This document shows positions 17,249-25,228 of a stretch of DNA of 64,000 nt, piece after piece; within the stretch, counting starts at the first letter, position 1; each line of letters starts with the position of its first letter. Source of the stretch: JACKOB01 sp024234575 (lineage in GTDB: Bacteria; Pseudomonadota; Gammaproteobacteria; Pseudomonadales; Oleiphilaceae); contig JBPJFZ010000008.1 of the NCBI GenBank assembly GCA_051208035.1, forward strand, positions 62,001 to 126,000, written 5' to 3'. The translations under genes were made by a program, and so were the position numbers. The notes under the pieces were generated by a model, which ran no database searches, was not told the DNA's origin, and saw only the letters and a program-made list of their open reading frames with translations.

Positions 17249-18442
17249 ATGAAAGTTGCCAAAAGAGACAGAAAGTCCATGTTGATTCGTCAAATCCAGT
17301 TTTCTATTGTTTTTCTGCTATCCCTGTTCGCCGCACTGGCGCATGCTTCGCCTGCGCTGATTCCGGCGCCACCCTCTATTGCGGCAAAATCCTATATCCT
17401 GATGGATGGTGCCAGCGGTGATATCATCATCGAAGACAATGCCAATGAGCGATTGCCACCCGCCAGTCTCACCAAAATGATGACCGCCTATATCACTGAA
17501 TACGAAATTGAACGCGGCAATATTAACTTAAAAGATGAAGTGCTCGTCAGTGTCAAAGCCTGGCGAACCGGCGGCTCGAAAATGTTTATTAAAGAAGGCT
17601 CGCGGGTGCCACTTGTCGATCTGCTGCGAGGAATCGTGATTCAGTCCGGCAATGACGCCAGTATTGCCGTAGCCGAGCATATTGCCGGCAGTGAGGGTGC
17701 CTTCGCTGATATTATGAATCAGCATGCTGGACTGTTAGGGATGACCGACTCTCACTTCCAAAACGCCACTGGTCTGCCGATGGATGAGCATTATTCTTCC
17801 GCGCGGGATTTAGCGCTGCTGGCTAAGGCTATTATTTACAATTTTCCCGAACAATATCCTATTTATGCTGAGAAATACTTCACGTACAACGATATCCGTC
17901 AACCTAACCGTAACCGGTTGCTCTGGCGCGATAAGTCTGTGGATGGTCTGAAAACCGGACATACCGAAGCTGCCGGATACTGTATGGTTGCCTCGGCGGT
18001 ACGCGATGGTATGCGTTTGATTGCGGTTGTTATGGGTACCAGTGGTGAAGAGGCACGAGCACGCGAAACCCAGAAATTGCTTAGTTTCGGCTTCCGCTAT
18101 TATGACAGTGTCGAATTATACCAGGCAGGTCAAAAGCTTATCGACGGGCGTGTGTGGGGTGGTGTGATAGATAATATACCGTTGGGCATTGCGGATGCAG
18201 TAACCGTGACCATTCCGAAAGGGCAAAAAGAGAATATTCAGGCCAGTGTTGAAATGAACCCTACGATTAAGGCGCCAGTCAACATTGGTGACGAGTTGGG
18301 GCGAATAAAAGTCGTTTTAAATGACACAACTTTGGTCGACAAGCCTTTGGTTGCTTTGCAAGCTGTTGATGAGGCCGGTTTTTTCAAACGCATTTGGGAT
18401 ATGATAAAGCTCTTTTTCGCGCAGTTGTTTGCTGGTGAGTAA
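17249..18442 (+). CDS. dacA: D-alanyl-D-alanine carboxypeptidase (PBP5/6 family)
   Basis: A 397-residue low-molecular-mass penicillin-binding protein with motifs Ser73-x-x-Lys76 (SLTK), Ser133-Gly-Asn and Lys235-Thr-Gly. After the peptidase domain comes the beta-rich PBP5 C-terminal domain and an amphipathic tail (FFKRIWDMIKLFFAQLF) typical of membrane anchoring from the periplasmic side. A signal peptide is present (FLLSLFAALAHA). An ATG at 17279 would give a shorter n-region and is an equally good start. It trims the terminal D-Ala of pentapeptides. The 209-bp gap upstream suggests its own promoter. Confidence 0.95.
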   Translation: MKVAKRDRKSMLIRQIQFSIVFLLSLFAALAHASPALIPAPPSIAAKSYILMDGASGDIIIEDNANERLPPASLTKMMTAYITEYEIERGNINLKDEVLVSVKAWRTGGSKMFIKEGSRVPLVDLLRGIVIQSGNDASIAVAEHIAGSEGAFADIMNQHAGLLGMTDSHFQNATGLPMDEHYSSARDLALLAKAIIYNFPEQYPIYAEKYFTYNDIRQPNRNRLLWRDKSVDGLKTGHTEAAGYCMVASAVRDGMRLIAVVMGTSGEEARARETQKLLSFGFRYYDSVELYQAGQKLIDGRVWGGVIDNIPLGIADAVTVTIPKGQKENIQASVEMNPTIKAPVNIGDELGRIKVVLNDTTLVDKPLVALQAVDEAGFFKRIWDMIKLFFAQLFAGE

Positions 18443-18507
18443 AGGGTTTATCCTTAAGTTGTGGTCGTAATCCTTTAGCGGCGAGGTGTAGTTTAGGTGG
18501 AGGCAGA

Positions 18508-19371
18508 ATGTCTATTGCTTATTTAAATGGCCAATATCTGCCTTTGTCAGATGCTAAAGTGTCACCCATGGATCGTGGATTTCTCTTTGCCGACGGGGTC
18601 TATGAAGTGGTTCCTGTGTATCAGGGCAAGCCATTTGGTCTGGAGAAACACCTTGAACGACTTGAAAGAAGCTTATCTGCAATTAAGTTAGCAAGTGGTT
18701 TGTCGCAAACGGCCTGGATAGAAGCTATTACCGAAATTATCCGTCGTAATGGCGGTGGGCATCAGTTGGTTTATCTGCAGGTGACCCGTGGCGTGGCAGA
18801 AGTAAGAGACCATCGCTTTCCCGATATCGTTGTTCCTACCATTTTTATTATGTCTTCTGCGGTTGATGCGCCAAAAAAAGAGGGGCCGTTGTCTGCTGTG
18901 GGCATCAGTGCTGTGACTATTCCTGATATTCGCTGGGGCCGTTGTGATATTAAATCGGTTGCTTTGTTACCCAACATTCTTGGTCGTCAGCAGGCTATTG
19001 AAAAACATGCAGATGAAGCCATATTTATCCGAGAAGACCTGGTCACAGAATGCCCCGCCGCAAATGTTTTTATCGTTAAGCAAAACGAAGTGGTAACGCC
19101 ACCACTGAACGAAACCATATTAGGTGGTGTGACCCGTGATATTGTCATTTCGTTACTAGAGAAAAATCATATTCCGTGTCGGCAACGCCCGGTTATGAAA
19201 ATGGAGTTATTTACGGCAGATGAAATCTGGATATCCAGCTCATCGAAAGACCTCTTACCTGTTACGATGCTTGATGGTAATCCAGTAGGTGAGGGCGTAC
19301 CCGGAGCCTTGTGGCGACGTGCAGCAGAAATGTACCAGCAGTACAAACATAATTTATTTGGGATAGCCTAG
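18508..19371 (+). CDS. dat: D-amino acid aminotransferase (class IV PLP transaminase)
   Basis: A 287-residue fold-type IV aminotransferase. Support comes from MSIAYLNGQYLPLSDAKVSPMDRGFLFADGVYEV, the PLP lysine at ~Lys149 in CDIKSVALLPN, and the cofactor phosphate loop around LGGVTRD. The sequence resembles D-alanine transaminases more than branched-chain enzymes, so the likely reaction is D-Ala + 2-oxoglutarate to pyruvate + D-Glu. A strong GGAGG site lies five bases before the ATG. It sits between dacA, whose activity releases D-Ala, and the lipoate genes. Branched-chain or 4-amino-4-deoxychorismate activity is less likely. Confidence 0.86.
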   Translation: MSIAYLNGQYLPLSDAKVSPMDRGFLFADGVYEVVPVYQGKPFGLEKHLERLERSLSAIKLASGLSQTAWIEAITEIIRRNGGGHQLVYLQVTRGVAEVRDHRFPDIVVPTIFIMSSAVDAPKKEGPLSAVGISAVTIPDIRWGRCDIKSVALLPNILGRQQAIEKHADEAIFIREDLVTECPAANVFIVKQNEVVTPPLNETILGGVTRDIVISLLEKNHIPCRQRPVMKMELFTADEIWISSSSKDLLPVTMLDGNPVGEGVPGALWRRAAEMYQQYKHNLFGIA

Positions 19372-19385
19372 GAAGCCAAGCCAAT

Positions 19386-19655
19386 ATGAATGACAAAACC
19401 CCACCTAAAATTGAGTTTCCCTGCGAATATCCTATTAAAGTTGTGGGCGACGCCGCACCGGATTTTAAAGATTTCGTGCTACGTACGGTCGAGATACACG
19501 CCCCCGGATTGGATATGCAAACCGTGTCCCTAAATGCCAGCCGTAATGGGCGTTTTTTGTCGGTACGTATGAGTATTATTGCCACAGGTGAAGAACAACT
19601 AAATAAGTTGTTTCAAGATCTTAAGGCAAGTGGTCGTGTACATATGGTGATTTAA
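19386..19655 (+). CDS. ybeD: YbeD/DUF493 family small regulatory-like protein
   Basis: An 89-residue protein with the DUF493 pattern: IEFPCEYPIKVVGDAAPDFKDFVL, then SRNGRFLSVRMSIIATGEEQLNKLFQDL and VHMVI at the end. The fold is ACT-like; the function is not established. It lies between dacA/dat and lipB, exactly where YbeD sits in E. coli and pseudomonads. Confidence 0.93.
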   Translation: MNDKTPPKIEFPCEYPIKVVGDAAPDFKDFVLRTVEIHAPGLDMQTVSLNASRNGRFLSVRMSIIATGEEQLNKLFQDLKASGRVHMVI

Positions 19656-19683
19656 TTCGTTGTACCGCTAGCCCTTTCTTAAT

Positions 19684-20397
19684 TTGCCAAGGATCCTCAA
19701 AAAAAACGTGCAACCAACTAATTCAATTGTTTCTGATTTTCCTATCGAACAGCAGTTAATTGTCCGGCGGCTTGGTCGTGTGGCTTACCTGCCAATATGG
19801 GAGCACATGAAAACTTTTACCGCCCAGCGCAATGAGAGCACTGTTGATGAGCTATGGCTACTCGAACACGACGCAGTTTTTACCCAGGGGCAAGCAGGTA
19901 AAGCTGAGCATGTGCTTAATCCGGGTGATATACCGGTGGTGCAGGTTGATCGTGGTGGACAGGTAACCTATCACGGGCCTGGACAGCTGGTTGGCTATTT
20001 ACTTGTTGATATCGCACGTAAAAAAATTGGTGCTCGAGAGTTGGTCACCCGCATAGAAAATGTTGTGGTTAATACGCTGGCACATTTTGGTGTTGAGTCA
20101 TACCCGCGTAGCGATGCGCCTGGTGTTTATGTGGGTGAGGCTAAGATCGCATCACTGGGGTTGAGAATAAAAAAAGGTTGCTCCTTTCACGGTCTGGCGA
20201 TAAATGTCGATGGAGATATGGAACCCTTTTTACGAATAAACCCCTGTGGCTACGGCGGCCTGCAAATGGTGCGTCTGGATCAGTTCGCTGCCAACACGCA
20301 CGTGGCCCAGGTGGAAGATGAATTGGTTCGCGAATTTGTGACACTAATGGCGTATAATGACGTCCGTCAGGAAGGTGCTGACTCGCTTCCAGTGTAA
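19684..20397 (+). CDS. lipB: Octanoyltransferase LipB
   Basis: About 237 residues. The core matches LipB closely: LLEHDAVFTQGQAGKAEHVL, QVDRGGQVTYHGPGQLVGYLL, DAPGVYVGEAKIASLGLRI, GCSFHGLAINV and the active-site cysteine in RINPCGYGG. It transfers octanoate from acyl carrier protein to lipoyl domains. The start is uncertain: TTG 19684 has no ribosome site, and GTG 19708 has AAGGA ~14 bases upstream; the conserved region begins near LIVRRLG. It is followed closely by lipA. Confidence 0.94.
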   Translation: MPRILKKNVQPTNSIVSDFPIEQQLIVRRLGRVAYLPIWEHMKTFTAQRNESTVDELWLLEHDAVFTQGQAGKAEHVLNPGDIPVVQVDRGGQVTYHGPGQLVGYLLVDIARKKIGARELVTRIENVVVNTLAHFGVESYPRSDAPGVYVGEAKIASLGLRIKKGCSFHGLAINVDGDMEPFLRINPCGYGGLQMVRLDQFAANTHVAQVEDELVREFVTLMAYNDVRQEGADSLPV

Positions 20398-20439
20398 TGG
20401 TCTGTATCCACAAGTATTGTGCTGCTCAGGAACAAAAGA

Positions 20440-21405
20440 ATGTCTGATGAATCCGGTGTTAAAAAAGTTGTCCAAGGTGAAAAGTTACGTGGTGCCGAAA
20501 AAGTAGCACGTATTCCGGTTAAAGTGATTGCCACGGACAACCCGGCCAGAAAGCCTGACTGGATTCGTGTAAGAATTCCTGCCAGCCCAAGAATCAATGA
20601 AATAAAAGATAAGTTACGCAAGCATAAACTACATACTGTGTGCGAAGAAGCGGCCTGCCCGAATCTGGGTGAGTGCTTCGGCGGTGGTACGGCAACGTTT
20701 ATGATAATGGGGGATATATGCACCCGCCGTTGTCCTTTTTGTGATGTCGCCCATGGCCGCCCCAACCCTTTGGATACCTCCGAACCCGCACAATTAGCGG
20801 CAGCGATAGCTGACATGGCATTGCGTTATGTCGTGATCACATCAGTTGATCGTGACGACTTGCGTGATGGTGGTGCCCAGCATTTCGCAGACTGTATTAC
20901 CGAAACCAGGCGTTTGTCTCCTTCTATCGAAATCGAGACGCTAGTGCCGGACTTTCGTGGTCGCATGGACGTCGCGCTGGACATTCTCGAGCAGACTCCG
21001 CCAGATGTTTTTAACCACAACCTGGAGACCGTCCCCCGGCTGTACAAGCAAGTGCGCCCCGGCTCAGACTATGCCTGGTCGTTACTATTGCTTAAAAAGT
21101 ACAAAGAGCGCATTGCTTCAGTGACGACCAAGTCTGGTTTAATGCTGGGTCTGGGAGAGACACTGGAAGAAGTCGAACAGGTTATGTCCGATTTGCGGGC
21201 TCATGATGTCGATATGTTAACGCTAGGACAATATCTGCAACCCAGTCGGAATCATTTAGCCGTTGAACGTTATGTCACTCCCGCCGAGTTTGAACATTTG
21301 GGCGAACTAGGCAAAAAAATGGGCTTTAAGCATGTCGCGAGTGGGCCGATGGTAAGGTCTTCTTATCATGCTGATCTTCAGGCGCATGGTCATAAGGTTT
21401 CTTAA
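20440..21405 (+). CDS. lipA: Lipoyl synthase
   Basis: A 321-residue radical SAM enzyme, the typical length when started at ATG 20440, which has AGGA nine bases upstream (in-frame GTG at 20419 is less likely). The auxiliary cluster uses Cys68, Cys73 and Cys79 (CX4CX5C), and the radical SAM cluster Cys94, Cys98 and Cys101 (CTRRCPFC). It inserts two sulfurs into protein-bound octanoyl groups made by LipB. The C-terminal SGPMVRSSYHAD is conserved. It is the last gene of the conserved cell-wall/lipoate block. Confidence 0.97.
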   Translation: MSDESGVKKVVQGEKLRGAEKVARIPVKVIATDNPARKPDWIRVRIPASPRINEIKDKLRKHKLHTVCEEAACPNLGECFGGGTATFMIMGDICTRRCPFCDVAHGRPNPLDTSEPAQLAAAIADMALRYVVITSVDRDDLRDGGAQHFADCITETRRLSPSIEIETLVPDFRGRMDVALDILEQTPPDVFNHNLETVPRLYKQVRPGSDYAWSLLLLKKYKERIASVTTKSGLMLGLGETLEEVEQVMSDLRAHDVDMLTLGQYLQPSRNHLAVERYVTPAEFEHLGELGKKMGFKHVASGPMVRSSYHADLQAHGHKVS

Positions 21406-21508
21406 GTGGCCTGACCAGCATCAAAACCAACAGGCCGCTAAATCATAATAATAGACAGATAATAGCAAGAGACTCCGCGAGAGTTCAGAGATGACAGAGC
21501 AGACAATC

Positions 21509-21559
21509 TAAGGTGGGCCGATGGACCTTTTATTTAGGTTCGACCTCATCCCCACCTTA
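21509..21559 (+). other. Long structured inverted repeat ahead of the ABC1 kinase gene
   Basis: TAAGGTGGG (21509-21517) pairs perfectly with CCCACCTTA (21551-21559). The interior (GATGGACC against GGTTCGACCTCATC) can extend the stem imperfectly. It ends 29 bp before the start codon of the kinase gene, so it is either a terminator-like remnant after lipA or a 5'-leader structure. No T-run follows. A looser GGCCTG/CAGGCC pair lies right after lipA (~21408-21436). Confidence 0.5.
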
Positions 21560-21588
21560 TGTTTAATCAGAACATACTCAGGTGTTGA

Positions 21589-23010
21589 ATGGACTCCCAG
21601 AACGGAAACGACCAGCCAAAAACGAATAAACCCGAGAAACAGACCGTTTCCCGGATCAAAACCGGCAGCTTCGAACGCAAGCTAAGCCTCACCAAAGCAG
21701 GCATTTTCGCTGGCACTCGCATGGCGACTCATACCGCTACAAATTTCTTTGTCAGTAAAGAAAAAAGAGCCGAACGACATAAAAAAATGTTATCACGTCA
21801 TGCGCAATTACTTGTTGATGAGTTGGGAAAACTCAAAGGTAGCGTGGTGAAAATTGGCCAGGTAATGGCCCTTTACGGCGAGCATTTTCTGCCTGTAGAA
21901 GTAACGGAAGCCTTGCATACACTGGAAGATAAAACTGTATCGCTGGAATGGCCTGCTATTCTGCAAGTGCTCAAAAGAGAGCTTGGTGAAGAGCGCTTGG
22001 CTGCGCTAGAAATTGACCCAGAGCCAATTGGAGCGGCCTCCTTAGGTCAGGTTCACCGTGCTCGTATTATCGAGTCAGGTAAAGAAATATGCCTGAAAAT
22101 TCAGTACCCGGGCGTAGCCGATGCGGTGGACTCTGATTTAAATTCGGTTGCGCAATTATTGCGCTTTGCCAAAGTCGTTTCGTTTGGGCCAGATTTTGAT
22201 GAGTGGCTCGAAGAGGTGCGGCATATGATGCATCGGGAGGTAGACTATCGCCTCGAAGCCGAGACAACGCAGCGATTTAGAGAAATGCTGGCAGATGATG
22301 CCCGTTACATCGTCCCCGAAGTCTATTTCGAATTCTCAACCAGTCATGTAATGGCCACCAGTTTTGAAGACGGCCATTCGGTGAATAGTCCGGTTGTGCA
22401 AACGCTGCCCCAGGAAAGGCGCAACGCTATCGCCAAATCTGCGCTGGAACTATTTCTGAAGGAGTTATTTGTTTGGCACGAATTACAGACAGACCCCAAT
22501 TTTGGTAACTATCGGGTGCGCTTGGGAGTTGGGTCCTCACCGGACAAAATTGTACTGCTAGACTTTGGCGCAGTGCAAAAATATCCGTTAGCTGTTCTTG
22601 GTCCTGTGTGCGCTATGATTAAGGCATCCTACGAGCGCAATCTGGAGGAAGTCGTGCAGGGCGGTGTAGCGTTGCGCTTTATGCAGCCAGAATGGCCGTC
22701 CAAGGTGCTGAATGAGTTTGGTGAAGTGTGTATGGCTGTGCTCGAGCCTCTGGCGAAAGAGGATGTTAGTGTGCCAGCTTCTGCCCTCAACGAACAGGGC
22801 CAGTACAAGTGGAAAGATAGTGATTTACCCACACGCGTGGCCAAGCGTGCCGCCATGTCAGCCATTAACCGTTACTTCAAAATACCACCGAAAGAGTTCG
22901 TGTTCCTCAACCGCAAGCTGGTCGGTGTTTATACATTTATTTCGGTGCTGAGTGCCGAGTTTAATGGCCGGGATATTCTATTACCCTACCTGTACCCTGA
23001 AGGAAAATAG
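21589..23010 (+). CDS. ABC1/AarF/UbiB family atypical kinase
   Basis: A 473-residue soluble protein. It carries the KxGQ family motif (GSVVKIGQVMALYGEHFLP), the Ala-rich nucleotide loop (GAASLGQVHRARI), EVDYRLEAE, TDPNFGNYRV and LLDFGAVQKYP, the aspartates of the kinase-like core. ABC1 family members support ubiquinone biosynthesis or lipid homeostasis; UbiB itself has C-terminal membrane helices, which are not evident here, so this is a paralogous group and not clearly UbiB. Codons and neighbours give no pathway clue. A structured repeat precedes it and a good terminator follows. Confidence 0.88.
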   Translation: MDSQNGNDQPKTNKPEKQTVSRIKTGSFERKLSLTKAGIFAGTRMATHTATNFFVSKEKRAERHKKMLSRHAQLLVDELGKLKGSVVKIGQVMALYGEHFLPVEVTEALHTLEDKTVSLEWPAILQVLKRELGEERLAALEIDPEPIGAASLGQVHRARIIESGKEICLKIQYPGVADAVDSDLNSVAQLLRFAKVVSFGPDFDEWLEEVRHMMHREVDYRLEAETTQRFREMLADDARYIVPEVYFEFSTSHVMATSFEDGHSVNSPVVQTLPQERRNAIAKSALELFLKELFVWHELQTDPNFGNYRVRLGVGSSPDKIVLLDFGAVQKYPLAVLGPVCAMIKASYERNLEEVVQGGVALRFMQPEWPSKVLNEFGEVCMAVLEPLAKEDVSVPASALNEQGQYKWKDSDLPTRVAKRAAMSAINRYFKIPPKEFVFLNRKLVGVYTFISVLSAEFNGRDILLPYLYPEGK

Positions 23011-23048
23011 CTCACTCAGCGGTTGGGGTTGTGATGCATAGTGAGAGC

Positions 23049-23089
23049 TGCAGGAGTGGCTATTAAGGCCAGCTCCTGCATTTCCGTTT
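23049..23089 (+). terminator. Rho-independent terminator between convergent genes
   Basis: TGCAGGAG-t-GGC pairs with GCC-a-GCTCCTGCA around a 7-nt loop (23049-23080), followed by TTTCCGTTT. It terminates the ABC1 kinase gene and may also act in reverse on the convergent gene that ends at 23088. Confidence 0.78.
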
Positions 23090-23648
23090 AACGTCTTTTC
23101 ATTGATGCACTGCGGGCATCAAGACGGGCGAGCAAGGCGGCCATTTCATCGGCCTGTTCAATAACTTGCTTGCTTTTAACAGCTTCCATTTTTGCTTTTT
23201 CCAGCGCGATTTTTTCTTTGATGATTTTTTCTTTCGCTGCACTGGCACGGCCTGTGGCTATTTTCTCTTTCACCGGTGCGCTGGAGATTTGACGGACATT
23301 GCTTTTGGCCGTTGTTGCTTTGGTTGTGGTTGACGTTGTTTTTCTTTTCACTGGCTTAGGTTCTGCCGCTTTGGGAATAGATGTTTTTACTCCCATCAGG
23401 CTTTTTCCGTTGTGAAACTCCATGGCTTCAGAAAAAAGCTCTTTCAGTTCTTCACGATCTTCAGTAAAGGCATATTCTTCGACAGTAAAGCTCTTGATTC
23501 CAAAGTCTCGTAGGTCTTTAAATATCTGACCACTGAGCCCGATTATCATCGCTTCACATAACTGCGCGAAGCGTTCCTCACCACTGCTGCTACAAGTACC
23601 GACCCAAACATCATTGGTTACCTTATTGGTGAGCGTGTATACAATCAT
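23088..23648 (-). CDS. GIY-YIG-like N-terminal domain with Lys/Ala-rich C-terminal tail, function unknown
   Basis: 186 residues. The first ~95 align by eye with a GIY-YIG nuclease fold: IVYTLTNKVTNDVWVGTC corresponds to the GIY...YIG strands, IFKDLRDFGIKSFTVEEY to the usual helix and strand, and ELKELFSEAMEFHN to the catalytic Glu helix. The second motif is WVG instead of YIG, and the Gly of GIY is missing, so activity is doubtful. Residues ~100-186 are low-complexity and rich in Lys, Ala, Thr and Ser, ending in a predicted helix (MAALLARLDARSASMKRR), plausibly for nucleic-acid contact. No neighbour points to a role. The fold assignment is a pattern judgement. Confidence 0.6.
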   Translation of the reverse strand: MIVYTLTNKVTNDVWVGTCSSSGEERFAQLCEAMIIGLSGQIFKDLRDFGIKSFTVEEYAFTEDREELKELFSEAMEFHNGKSLMGVKTSIPKAAEPKPVKRKTTSTTTKATTAKSNVRQISSAPVKEKIATGRASAAKEKIIKEKIALEKAKMEAVKSKQVIEQADEMAALLARLDARSASMKRR

Positions 23649-23897
23649 TCAGACCTCTTTCGATTTAATGCAATAAACTTGGTAAGGGGGCGCAATTCTA
23701 ACGATGAATAATTTTTTTTACAGGCTTGATTTTTGGCTTTTTATCTTTCGAAAATACCGGGTTTTGAAGAAGGTCAGGTGCGCTATAGGCTCGCTTGATG
23801 TCAATGGTTTTATGATAAATTGTAAAATATTTTAAGTGGTGCCCGAGGATGAAGATTGGCGAGCCTTATTCATTCAGACTGGCACGTAGCACAGAGG

Positions 23898-23927
23898 ATA
23901 CGCACTAAAAAAACAATTAGTGCGTAT
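23898..23927 (-). terminator. Perfect 11-bp inverted repeat downstream of the SDR gene; 23649-23964 intergenic
   Basis: ATACGCACTAA and TTAGTGCGTAT flank an A-rich 8-nt loop, about 40 bp past the SDR stop codon. Read on the minus strand this is a stable hairpin with T-rich loop but no trailing T-run, so it may be a terminator or a dyad operator. The rest of the 316-bp gap is AT-rich and shows no gene. Confidence 0.45.
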
Positions 23928-23964
23928 TACCGATGACTGAATTACTAATGGCCAATTGCCTTTT

Positions 23965-24765
23965 TTAGAGAAAGTTCTGTTTTTCGGAGATCAGGTATTT
24001 TACTTTTCTGGGTAGCAGCTCAAAGGCTGTCACCATCGTTTTGTTTACAACGCCCGTGATATAAGTAACCTCACCACGCATAACCGCTTTGTAGCCTTGT
24101 TCTGCTACGGTGCGGGCGTCCATCCACATCCATTTCGGGAGTTTGCTGACAGCGCCCCGAACGCCCATAACATCGTGAAACTCACTAAACGTAAAGCCAG
24201 GGCAAAGTGCCATGCAGTATACATTGTGGGGTTTTAGTTCGAGATCAAGTGCTTCAGAAAAATGTTTCACATAGGATTTAACCGCGCCATACAAACTGCC
24301 ACCCCATTCCGGGGCAAATGCCGCAACGGAAGAGACATTGATGATGCGGCCGTAACCACGTGATTTCATATCTTTAGAAAACAGATAACAGAGTTGGGTA
24401 AGTGACAGCATCATGACGTTGATAAAGTCCTGATGTTGTTTCCAGCTGGTCTCGGTGAAGGCTTCGTTGATGGCGTAGCCGGCATTGTTAACTAAAACAT
24501 CGATGACGATATTTTTCGCGGTGATTTCTTCATAAAGCTTTTTAGGAGCAGTGGCTTTTGCTAAATCGGCACTGATGCAGGTGGCAGTAACCGAATAACG
24601 GCGCTCAAGGGTGGCCGCAACTTCTTGCAGCTTTTCCAGCCGTCGCGCGACCAGCACGACATTAAACCCGTTTTCGGCAAATACTTCAGCCAATGCTTTA
24701 CCAATGCCAGCCGAGGCACCAGTAATTAATGCTGTTTTGTTTTTTCCATCAGGGGATATCGACAT
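23965..24765 (-). CDS. Short-chain dehydrogenase/reductase (SDR), classical type
   Basis: A 266-residue Rossmann oxidoreductase with the cofactor motif TGASAGIGKALA (~15-26), VLVNNAGYA, and the catalytic Ser-Tyr-Lys (INVSSVAAF, then SLYGAVKSYVKHFSEAL). The basic residues after beta-2 (VARRLEKL) favour NADP(H). Similarity is to the acyl/ketone reductase group often annotated DltE-like, but the substrate cannot be assigned. It lies downstream of yqaA, 50 bp away on the same strand, and may be co-transcribed with it. Confidence 0.88.
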   Translation of the reverse strand: MSISPDGKNKTALITGASAGIGKALAEVFAENGFNVVLVARRLEKLQEVAATLERRYSVTATCISADLAKATAPKKLYEEITAKNIVIDVLVNNAGYAINEAFTETSWKQHQDFINVMMLSLTQLCYLFSKDMKSRGYGRIINVSSVAAFAPEWGGSLYGAVKSYVKHFSEALDLELKPHNVYCMALCPGFTFSEFHDVMGVRGAVSKLPKWMWMDARTVAEQGYKAVMRGEVTYITGVVNKTMVTAFELLPRKVKYLISEKQNFL

Positions 24766-24814
24766 ATATAGCTCCTTGGGTTGGGTGGCGATAGTTAATG
24801 CTTGGTAAATAACG

Positions 24815-25228
24815 CTAAGTTACAAGATAGACAACGGCAGCGTACCTCAGTCCCTTGCCAATGCCAACGAGGATCACGAAAAGCCAGAATTTCACGCGCA
24901 GTAGTCCGGCGATAAGTGTCAGTGGGTCACCAATAACAGGCAGCCAGGCGAATAACAGGCTCCAGATACCAAACCGATTAAATTGTCGAGTGGCCTTGTC
25001 TAACTGTTGCGCTTTAAAAGGAAACCAGCGATGGTTCTGCCAGTGTAATAAGTAGCGCCCTAATAGCCAGTTTACTATGGCACCCAAGGTATTGCCGGTT
25101 GTTGCCGCGATCCATAAAAATAAAGGATGAAAACCATTGATAATTAAGGTACCTAATACCACCTCTGAATACATAGGAAGCAAGGTTGCGGCGACAAAGG
25201 ATGAAGCAAAAACTGCGAGATATTCCAT
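24815..25228 (-). CDS. yqaA: YqaA family membrane protein (small VTT/SNARE-associated)
   Basis: A 137-residue integral membrane protein with the YqaA pattern: SSFVAATLLPMYSEVVLG at the N-terminus, ATTGNTLGAIVNWLLGRY, WLPVIGDPLTLIAGLLRVKFW and GKGLRYAAVVYL. It belongs to the same VTT superfamily as DedA. The function is unproven; such proteins are candidate lipid scramblases or flippases. Its ATG shares a base with the TGA of the upstream AstE-like gene (TGATG), indicating coupled translation. Confidence 0.9.
   Translation of the reverse strand: MEYLAVFASSFVAATLLPMYSEVVLGTLIINGFHPLFLWIAATTGNTLGAIVNWLLGRYLLHWQNHRWFPFKAQQLDKATRQFNRFGIWSLLFAWLPVIGDPLTLIAGLLRVKFWLFVILVGIGKGLRYAAVVYLVT

Noticed and set aside
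21589..23010. ABC1 kinase as UbiB itself
   Set aside because: No C-terminal membrane helices are evident and no ubiE/ubiJ genes are adjacent, so only the family name is given.
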